Below, in pieces: positions 13,552 to 19,879 of a DNA stretch of 25,886 nt; position 1 is the first letter of the stretch, and each line of letters begins with the position of its first letter. The stretch comes from Kingella sp. (in: b-proteobacteria) (GTDB lineage Bacteria > Pseudomonadota > Gammaproteobacteria > Burkholderiales > Neisseriaceae). The notes beneath the pieces are model-generated. The model was not told the DNA's origin and ran no database searches. It saw only the letters and a list, made by a program, of their open reading frames with translations. The stretch lies in assembly GCF_030527935.1 (NCBI RefSeq), contig NZ_JAUMZV010000031.1:1-25886 (forward strand), in the 5' to 3' direction. The position numbers and the translations under genes were made by a program.

Positions 13552-15570
13552 ATGACAGACATGACTTTATACCTAACCATCGCCCTCGCCCCCCTTGCAG
13601 GCTGCCTGCTGGCGGGGCTGTTCGGCAACCAAATCGGACGCCGCGGCGCGCACACGGCGACCATCCTCGGCGTGTGCATTTCCGCCGTGTTGTCCGCGCA
13701 GGTGCTGTGGGGCTTCATCAACGGTACGCGCGCCAAGTTTGACGAAAATGTCTATACCTGGCTCACCATGGGCGGCACAGACTTTTCGGTTGGCTTTTTG
13801 GTGGACAGCCTCACCGCCATGATGATGGTCGTGGTCACGTCCGTATCGCTCATGGTGCATATCTACACTATCGGCTACATGAAGGACGAAGAAGTCGGCT
13901 ACCAACGCTTTTTCAGCTATATCTCATTGTTTACCTTCAGCATGCTGATGCTGATTATGTCCAACAACTTCATCCAGCTCTTCTTCGGCTGGGAAGCCGT
14001 GGGCGTGGTGTCGTATCTGCTGATTGGTTTTTATTTCAAACGCGACAGCGCGATTTTTGCCAACCTGAAAGCCTTTTTGGTGAACCGCGTGGGCGACTTC
14101 GGCTTTGTGCTCGGCATCGGTTTGGTGCTGGCGTATTTCGGCGGCAGCTTGCGCTATGCGGACGTGTTCGCCTATCTGCCGAATGTGCAGAACGTCCCAT
14201 TTTTGGGCACGGATTTGATTACCGTTACCTGCCTGTTGCTGTTTGTCGGCGCAATGGGTAAATCCGCGCAGTTCCCGCTGCATGTGTGGCTGCCCGATTC
14301 CATGGAAGGCCCGACCCCCATTTCCGCGCTGATTCACGCCGCAACGATGGTGACCGCCGGCCTGTTCATGGTGTCGCGCATGTCGCCCATGTACGAATTG
14401 TCCACCACCGCGCTGTCCGTCATCATGATAATTGGCGCGATTACCGCCCTGTTCATGGGCTTCCTCGGCACGATTCAAAACGACATCAAACGCGTGATTG
14501 CCTATTCCACCCTGTCGCAACTGGGTTATATGACCGTGGCCTTGGGCGTGTCCGCCTATTCAGTCGCCATGTTCCATGTGATGACGCACGCTTTCTTTAA
14601 AGCCCTGCTGTTTTTGGCCGCAGGTTCGGTCATCATTGGCATGCACCACGACCAAGACATGCGCAACATGGGTGGCCTGCGCAAATATATGCCGATTACC
14701 TGGCTCACCATGCTGATTGGCAATCTGTCGCTCATCGGCACGCCGTTTTTCTCCGGTTTCTATTCCAAAGACAGCATTATCGAAGCCGTGAAAATGAGCC
14801 ACCTGCCCGGCAGCGGCTTCGCCTATTTCGCCGTGCTTGCCAGCGTGTTTGTCACCGCGTTTTACGCCTTCCGCCAATACTTTATCGTGTTCCACGGCAA
14901 AGAACGTTGGCGCGAGGCCAAGCATGACCACCACGCGCACGGACATGACGACGGCCACCACCACGGCTTGTTGTCCGACCAAAATCCGCACGAAAGCCCG
15001 TTGGTCGTTACCCTGCCGCTGATTCTGCTGGCGATTCCGTCTGTGATTATCGGCTATCTGACCATCCAGCTCATGCTCTATGGTGACTTCTTCAAAGACG
15101 TGATTTTTGTGGACAATGCCGCCCACCCCGTAATGCACGAAATGGCGCAGGAATTCCACGGCGCAATGGCCATGGTAACGCACAGCATCACATCGCCCGT
15201 TTTATATTTGGCGATTGGCGGTGTGGCCGCTGCGTGGTTCTTGTATTGCGCCGCGCCGCAACTGCCCGCCAAAATTCAGGCAGCCTGCAAACCGATTTAC
15301 CGGCTGCTGGAAAACAAATATTACTTGGACGCGATTTACTTTGCCGTGTTCGCACGCGGTGCACGGGTGCTGGGCAACCTGTTCTGGAAAGTCGGCGACA
15401 CCATGATTATCGACAACGGCATCGTGAACGGAGCCGCCCGCGCCGTCGGCAGCATTGCCGCCCAAGTGCGCAAAATGCAGACCGGCTTTGTTTACACCTA
15501 CGCTGCCACCATGGTCTTCGGCCTGCTGGTGATGATTGTCGCGTTTTTCTGGAATTTGTGGTTTAAATAA
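13552..15570 (+). CDS. nuoL: NADH-quinone oxidoreductase subunit L
   Basis: NuoL is the distal antiporter-like proton-pumping subunit with the long lateral helix. The 672-residue product has the usual length. Key residues are visible: E148 in FFGWEAVGVVSYL and K237 in VGAMGKSAQFPLHVWLPD, followed by the SALIHAATMVTAG signature. A His-rich segment with nine histidines (about 458-480) lies in a loop between membrane helices. The start at 13552 is preceded by TAAGG; a second ATG in frame at 13561 is also possible. It carries the hybrid AGGCAGCCTGCA at 15278-15289. The next nuo gene, nuoM, is 2.8 kb away across the tandem effector array. Confidence 0.97.
   Translation: MTDMTLYLTIALAPLAGCLLAGLFGNQIGRRGAHTATILGVCISAVLSAQVLWGFINGTRAKFDENVYTWLTMGGTDFSVGFLVDSLTAMMMVVVTSVSLMVHIYTIGYMKDEEVGYQRFFSYISLFTFSMLMLIMSNNFIQLFFGWEAVGVVSYLLIGFYFKRDSAIFANLKAFLVNRVGDFGFVLGIGLVLAYFGGSLRYADVFAYLPNVQNVPFLGTDLITVTCLLLFVGAMGKSAQFPLHVWLPDSMEGPTPISALIHAATMVTAGLFMVSRMSPMYELSTTALSVIMIIGAITALFMGFLGTIQNDIKRVIAYSTLSQLGYMTVALGVSAYSVAMFHVMTHAFFKALLFLAAGSVIIGMHHDQDMRNMGGLRKYMPITWLTMLIGNLSLIGTPFFSGFYSKDSIIEAVKMSHLPGSGFAYFAVLASVFVTAFYAFRQYFIVFHGKERWREAKHDHHAHGHDDGHHHGLLSDQNPHESPLVVTLPLILLAIPSVIIGYLTIQLMLYGDFFKDVIFVDNAAHPVMHEMAQEFHGAMAMVTHSITSPVLYLAIGGVAAAWFLYCAAPQLPAKIQAACKPIYRLLENKYYLDAIYFAVFARGARVLGNLFWKVGDTMIIDNGIVNGAARAVGSIAAQVRKMQTGFVYTYAATMVFGLLVMIVAFFWNLWFK
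15278..15289 (+). repeat. Hybrid DNA uptake sequence within nuoL
   Basis: AGGCAGCCTGCA has mixed ends, as at 5808. It is translated in frame. Confidence 0.5.
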
Positions 15571-15664
15571 AGTGCAGGTTACTTTCGGCTGCCTCAGAAA
15601 TGTTTTCAGGCTATCTGAAAATGTGCCCGTTGGGAATGTTTGAAGAAAAGAAAAATGAAAAATC

Positions 15665-15745
15665 GTTAGGGAAGAAGTCTTGGTTAGGACAAAAGGTGTT
15701 TGCGCAACAAAATGGATAAAAGAAATACGCCATTTTGCGGATTAA
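15665..15745 (+). pseudogene. Fossil 3' end of a third copy of the six-cysteine secreted protein gene
   Basis: The stretch GGGAAGAAGTCTTGG...AAAAGGTGTTTGCGCAACA...TTTTGCGGATTAA matches the last roughly 80 bases of the 15791-16285 gene and of the 16589-17083 gene. It has base changes and no start upstream. The leader that follows (about 15746-15790) also matches the leader of the 16589 copy. It is what remains of an upstream copy after a deletion. Confidence 0.8.
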
Positions 15746-15790
15746 ATATCTTGAAAAGTAATGATTAAACAATAACGAAAGGTGTAACAA

Positions 15791-16285
15791 ATGAAAAATA
15801 CATTATGGTCAAGATGGCTGCTGATATCGTTACTTATTACTGGCTTGCAAACGGCGAATGCTCGGGGTGTGATAAATCAGCACCAAAAAGCAGAGAAATG
15901 TTTAAATATGGTGTATTTGAATACGCCGAACGGTGCGGATCTGAAAGAGCGGCCTTCTGATAAATCTCGTACGGTTATGAAGCTGCAATATATGCAGTAT
16001 TTGTGCGTTATAAAAGATGGAGATGTGGAACCGGAGCGTTGGGTAAAAGTCAGGAAAGCACCCCTAATGATTAAGGAAGGTGAAATTACTTGTGAAACAA
16101 TGGGTTTGGAAAAAGGATGTACGACAATAAAAGACTATCCTGCACGCTGGCAGGTGGAAAAACCACGGGGCGGTCAATGCCGAGCCGAAGTGTTTAATGA
16201 CAGAGAAGAAATCTTGGTTCGAACAAAAGGCGTTTGCGCAACAGGATGGGTAAGAGGTAAGGAAATACTTTACTCTGCGGATTAG
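15791..16285 (+). CDS. Secreted six-cysteine protein, putative immunity protein, copy A
   Basis: The 164-residue product has a clean signal peptide, with cleavage likely after ANA at residue 24, and six cysteines (C37, C72, C101, C110, C130, C149) that probably form three disulfides in the periplasm. The first half (MVYLNTPNGADLKERPSDKS...RWVKV) reads like a bacterial SH3-type barrel, and the GVCATGWVRGKEI end could be a second barrel strand pair. It is about 74% identical to copy B (16589-17083) by hand alignment, and the last 60 residues are nearly the same. The RBS is AAAGG. It is upstream of a truncated effector fragment, so its original partner effector seems to have been lost. Immunity is inferred from layout. 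Confidence 0.75.
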   Translation: MKNTLWSRWLLISLLITGLQTANARGVINQHQKAEKCLNMVYLNTPNGADLKERPSDKSRTVMKLQYMQYLCVIKDGDVEPERWVKVRKAPLMIKEGEITCETMGLEKGCTTIKDYPARWQVEKPRGGQCRAEVFNDREEILVRTKGVCATGWVRGKEILYSAD

Positions 16286-16321
16286 ACATTTGATCAATAA
16301 TCGGAAATTATGGAAGAAAGT

Positions 16322-16429
16322 ATGATTCTAAATATCACTTTTTTTAAATATTGTTTTTTAATGTTGGTATTTTTAGGTTTGATATGGATGTATAAATATC
16401 AAATTGTAGAGAAAATTTATTCAATATAA
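16322..16429 (+). CDS. Small 35-residue membrane peptide ORF
   Basis: This short ORF is preceded by GAAGAAAG, a plausible ribosome binding site. It encodes one hydrophobic helix (roughly FFKYCFLMLVFLGLIWMY) and a short charged tail (KYQIVEKIYSI). It lies between immunity copy A and the effector fragment. A degenerate copy of its 3' half lies at the same relative place before the 17208 effector (17137-17207) without an intact frame. So it may be a real small gene that decays, or just part of the repeated spacer. Confidence 0.35.
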   Translation: MILNITFFKYCFLMLVFLGLIWMYKYQIVEKIYSI

Positions 16430-16439
16430 GGAAGTTGCC

Positions 16440-16544
16440 ATGACTACTGTTCAAGAAAAACGGGGCTCGGTTCGGGAAAGACAAAATCAGAAGATTCTAG
16501 ATTTTGCAACACTACTGTACTATCTGCGTTATTTTGCGGATTAA
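16440..16544 (+). pseudogene. Chimeric fossil: 5' end of the NlpC/P60 effector joined to the 3' end of the immunity gene
   Basis: The first 68 bases match the start of the 17208 effector (MTTVQEKRGSVRERQNQKIL against MATTQEKQGSVQERQNQKIL) with the same upstream AAGGAAGTT. After GATTTTGCA the sequence switches to TATTTTGCGGATTAA plus the leader found at the end of the immunity-type genes. The result is a 34-codon ORF ending in YFAD. It records a deletion that removed most of one effector and of one immunity gene, with the breakpoint near short shared TTTTGC sequences. Confidence 0.85.
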
Positions 16545-16588
16545 GTGTTTTTAAAAATAATTATTGAACAATGACAAAAGGTTTAAAA

Positions 16589-17083
16589 ATGAAAAATATT
16601 TTACGGACAAGATGGTTGATAACGCTGATGCTTATTGCCGGTATTCAAGTTGCGAATGCCCACAGTGTGGTAAACCAGCATCGAAAAACAGAGAGCTGTT
16701 CCGGTATGGTGTACCTTAATATGCCGAACGGTGCAGATTTGAAAGAACGGCCTTCCGATAAATCCCGTACGGTCATGAAACTGTATTATAGGCAGTATCT
16801 TTGTGTTGTAGAGGATAACGGCATTGAGCCGGATCGGTGGGTAAAAGTCAAAAAAGTCCCCCTGGCGGTTGAGGAAAGTGAGATTACTTGCGAATCAATG
16901 GGCTTGGAAAAGGGATGTACGACAATAAAAGACTATCCTGCACGCTGGCAGGTGGCAAAACCCCGTGGCGGCCAATGTCGCGTCAAAATATTTAGTAACA
17001 GGGAAGAAATCTTGGTTCGAACAAAAGGCGTTTGCGCAACAGGATGGGTGAGAGGTAGGGAAATAGTTTATTTTGCAGATTAG
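16589..17083 (+). CDS. Secreted six-cysteine protein, putative immunity protein, copy B
   Basis: This is a paralogue of the 15791 gene. The ATG at 16589 rather than the one at 16571 is chosen because it aligns with the start and AAAGG ribosome binding site of copy A and gives the same length, 164 residues. It has a signal peptide (cleavage after ANA) and the same six cysteines at equivalent positions. Identity is lower in the signal peptide and around residues 73-98, and very high in the last 60 residues at both DNA and protein level, suggesting recent duplication or gene conversion. It lies 124 bp before the intact NlpC/P60-like effector and is the best candidate for that effector's periplasmic immunity protein. 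Confidence 0.78.
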   Translation: MKNILRTRWLITLMLIAGIQVANAHSVVNQHRKTESCSGMVYLNMPNGADLKERPSDKSRTVMKLYYRQYLCVVEDNGIEPDRWVKVKKVPLAVEESEITCESMGLEKGCTTIKDYPARWQVAKPRGGQCRVKIFSNREEILVRTKGVCATGWVRGREIVYFAD

Positions 17084-17136
17084 GCATTTAATGAATATTT
17101 AAAAGCTATGAAAGGGGGTGTTTTAAACATTGCATC

Positions 17137-17207
17137 TTTTAGGTTTAATATAAGTTATATCAATATTAAATATAACGAAAATTTATTTTTAATATAAGGA
17201 AGTTATT
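17137..17207 (+). repeat. Repeated spacer before the effector gene (degenerate small-ORF copy)
   Basis: TTTTAGGTTT, GAAAATTTATT and AATATAAGGAAGTT here repeat the sequence that precedes the effector fragment at 16440, including the ribosome binding site. The reading frame of the small 16322 ORF is not preserved. Confidence 0.7.
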
Positions 17208-18023
17208 ATGGCTACTACTCAAGAAAAGCAGGGCTCGGTTCAGGAAAGGCAAAATCAGAAAATTCTAGATTTTGCGATGGTTAATTTTTCCAGTAAAACC
17301 CATGAATACGGAAGGGAAGATAGGAAACGGCGGGAAAACGATCCTTCCCGTTACAATCAAGATTTAGACGGGGACGGCAGAAAAGGAGTGGATTGCTCTT
17401 CATTGGTTTATTATTCCATGAAAGGGGCAGGCTTTAATGTCCCAAATAGTGCTGTAAATTTCACAACGAAAACATTATTCAAAGGACGAGAATTAACAGA
17501 TTATGCCAAAGAGCATTTTGATTTTCTGCCAAACAGCTCTAAAACCGATGGCAGCCTGAAGCCTGGGGATTTGTTGATGATGAGAATGCCAGAAGGTTCG
17601 CAACATATTGTTATATTTAAAGGGTATGATGATAGAGGGAGAATACATTTCTTTGGTTCGCAATCATCAACTGGACCTGCTGAAGTCATTATGACAGGAA
17701 ACCGGTATTGGGATAAACAGACCGTTTTTTACGGCGCACTCCGACCGAAAGAAAACTTTATCAAACCTGAATTTAGGCTTGAACCCCAACAAGAAAAAAG
17801 CGGTGATTTCAATACGCAGATAAACGGATTGATAGAGAGGCTGCAAAAAGGTGATACTTCTGCATTGTCGCAATTCGTTACCAACAATGGGGAACAATTG
17901 GAAAAATTAAAACAGAGCTCGATAGAGAATGCTGATGTGTTGAACAAACTTAAAGAGGAGACGCTGCAACGGAATACTGCTGTCCAACAGATAGAGCCCG
18001 AGACGCGCGGCAGAAGCAGATAA
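17208..18023 (+). CDS. NlpC/P60-like cell-wall peptidase effector with the shared C-terminal module
   Basis: The 271-residue product has no signal peptide. Residues 18-180 look like an NlpC/P60 (or related CHAP/amidase) cysteine peptidase. The likely nucleophile is C63 in GVDCSSLVYY and the base is H133 in GSQHIVIFKGYD; a polar third residue probably lies in the FFGSQSS strand. A DLDGDGRKG loop just before the Cys looks like a calcium-binding loop. Enzymes of this kind cut peptidoglycan stem peptides. Residues 201-271 carry the shared C-terminal module, ending in ETRGRSR. The start has the AAGGAAG site repeated at the fossil effector. Immunity copy B lies upstream. I infer an antibacterial cell-wall toxin exported by a dedicated system. 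Confidence 0.85.
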   Translation: MATTQEKQGSVQERQNQKILDFAMVNFSSKTHEYGREDRKRRENDPSRYNQDLDGDGRKGVDCSSLVYYSMKGAGFNVPNSAVNFTTKTLFKGRELTDYAKEHFDFLPNSSKTDGSLKPGDLLMMRMPEGSQHIVIFKGYDDRGRIHFFGSQSSTGPAEVIMTGNRYWDKQTVFYGALRPKENFIKPEFRLEPQQEKSGDFNTQINGLIERLQKGDTSALSQFVTNNGEQLEKLKQSSIENADVLNKLKEETLQRNTAVQQIEPETRGRSR

Positions 18024-18368
18024 TGGCAGGTTTGGTAAATCATACCAAATCTATGATTTAAGTGATTAAAGCGCAGGCAGACTCCAATCCTGACGGATTC
18101 CAAATAGAAAGATTTGTGTCGGGTTCATTGATGGTTATGCCTGCCGTCTTTGTGCCGGATTTCCGGTTTTCCCGAAAATCGTTTGATTTTAAACAGGCAG
18201 ATAAAATAAAAAGTAAAAGCAGAACCAAAGATTTTGATTTTCAGGCAGCCTGAAAAGCGTCCGCTTCCACGAAGTGAAAACAAAAAGGCAGCTTGCACCC
18301 CAAACACATCACCGAAATACCCCAAAAATTAAACTTTTCCCATAACCCCCAACCAAACAGGTAACACA
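18024..18368. other. Gene-free stretch between the effector array and nuoM
   Basis: I see no convincing gene here. It holds one dyad-symmetric uptake sequence at 18243-18254, a degenerate AGGCAGCTTGCA near 18285 and an AT-rich leader. The CAGGTAACAC just before nuoM gives its ribosome binding site. Any promoter for nuoMN would have to lie here, but I see no clear one. Confidence 0.5.
18243..18254 (+). repeat. DNA uptake sequence upstream of nuoM
   Basis: This is an exact AGGCAGCCTGAA within dyad-symmetric TTTCAGGCAGCCTGAAA. Confidence 0.8.
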
Positions 18369-19871
18369 ATGTTTTCCAACCACATACTCAGCCTAACCAT
18401 TTGGCTGCCGATTCTGGCAGGCGTGCTGGTGTTGGCGACAGGCTCGGACGAGCGTGCGCCGCTGGCGCGGATACTGGCGTTTTTGGGTGCGGCGGCCAGT
18501 TTCGCCGTTACCCTGCCGCTGTTCACGCACTTCGACCGCACCAGCGGCGGCTACCAGTTTCAGGAGCTGCATGCGTGGATTCCCGCGCTGAACCTGAACT
18601 ACGCGCTGGGCGTGGACGGCATTTCTGTGCTGTTTATTATCTTGAACGCCTTTATCACGCTGATGGTGGTGCTGGCAGGCTGGGAAGTGATACAAAAACG
18701 CCCCGCGCAATATATGGCGGCGTTTCTCATCATGAGTGGGCTGATTAACGGCGCGTTTGCCGCGCAAGATGCCATTTTGTTCTACACCTTTTTTGAAGGC
18801 ATGCTGATTCCGCTGTATTTGATTATCGGTATGTGGGGCGGGCAGCGCAGAATGTATGCCGCAATGAAGCTGTTTCTCTACACGCTGCTCGGTTCGCTGC
18901 TGATGCTGGTGGCGTTGATTTATCTGTCGTATCAAGCGGGCGGCAGCTTTGCGATTGCCGATTTTCAGGCGATTAAAAACATTCCGCTGGGCGTGCAACA
19001 GCTTTTGTTTATCGCGTTTTTCCTATCGTTTGCGGTGAAAGTGCCGATGTTCCCCGTGCACACTTGGCTGCCCGATGCCCACGTTGAAGCTCCAACAGGC
19101 GGCTCTATGGTGCTGGCGGCGATTACGCTGAAAGTGGGCGCGTATGGCTTCCTGCGTTTCGTACTGCCGATTCTGCCCGACGCTTCGCGCTATTTTGCGC
19201 CCGTCATCATCGTATTGAGCCTGATTGCGGTGGTGTATATCGGCTTGGTTGCGCTGGTGCAGACCGACATGAAAAAACTGGTGGCGTATTCGTCCATCAG
19301 CCACATGGGCTTTGTCACACTGGGCTTCTTTATGTTTATGGCCGACGGGCAGCCTGAAGGTTGGGGCTTCAAGGGCGCGATTATGCAGATGATTTCGCAT
19401 GGCTTTGTTTCCGCCGCCATGTTTATGTGCATCGGAGTGATGTACGACCGATTGCACACGCGCAATATTGCCGATTACGGCGGCGTGGTGAACGTGATGC
19501 CGAAGTTTGCCGCGTTTATGATGCTGTTTAGCATGACAAACGCAGGTTTGCCCGCCACATCGGGCTTTGTGGGCGAATTTATGGTGATTGTGGGCGCAAC
19601 GCATTACAGCCTGTGGGTAGGCGCAATCGCGGCGACCACGCTGGTTTGGGGCGCGTGCTACACGCTGTGGATGTATAAGCGCGTGATTTTTGGCGAGATT
19701 CGCAATCCTGCCGTGAAAGAAATGAAAGACATCAACGCGCGAGAATTTGCCATTTTGGCGATTTTGGCGATTGCCGTGCTGGGCATGGGCTTGCTGCCCG
19801 AGCCGTTTGTCGCGGTTATCCACCAAGCGGCGGACAACCTAATGGCGCAAATCGCGCAAAGCAAGATTTGA
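18369..19871 (+). CDS. nuoM: NADH-quinone oxidoreductase subunit M
   Basis: NuoM is the middle antiporter-like proton-pumping subunit. The 500-residue product has about 14 membrane helices. It shows the conserved Glu and Lys of the channel, E143 in FFEGMLIPLYLIIG and K224 in FAVKVPMFPVHTWLPDAH. Further signatures are EAPTGGSMVLAAITLKVGAYG and KKLVAYSSISHMGF. nuoN starts eight bases after its stop. A near-match uptake sequence (GGGCAGCCTGAA) lies in the frame near 19349. Confidence 0.97.
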   Translation: MFSNHILSLTIWLPILAGVLVLATGSDERAPLARILAFLGAAASFAVTLPLFTHFDRTSGGYQFQELHAWIPALNLNYALGVDGISVLFIILNAFITLMVVLAGWEVIQKRPAQYMAAFLIMSGLINGAFAAQDAILFYTFFEGMLIPLYLIIGMWGGQRRMYAAMKLFLYTLLGSLLMLVALIYLSYQAGGSFAIADFQAIKNIPLGVQQLLFIAFFLSFAVKVPMFPVHTWLPDAHVEAPTGGSMVLAAITLKVGAYGFLRFVLPILPDASRYFAPVIIVLSLIAVVYIGLVALVQTDMKKLVAYSSISHMGFVTLGFFMFMADGQPEGWGFKGAIMQMISHGFVSAAMFMCIGVMYDRLHTRNIADYGGVVNVMPKFAAFMMLFSMTNAGLPATSGFVGEFMVIVGATHYSLWVGAIAATTLVWGACYTLWMYKRVIFGEIRNPAVKEMKDINAREFAILAILAIAVLGMGLLPEPFVAVIHQAADNLMAQIAQSKI

Positions 19872-19879
19872 GGTGAAAC

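Noticed and set aside
13573..15465. Long His/Arg-rich minus-strand ORFs across nuoL, nuoM, nuoN and the MFS gene
   Set aside because: They are antisense shadows of membrane-protein codons, with no ribosome binding sites or recognisable domains.
16571..16588. Earlier start for immunity copy B
   Set aside because: The paralogue starts at the position of 16589 with the same ribosome binding site and gives equal length.
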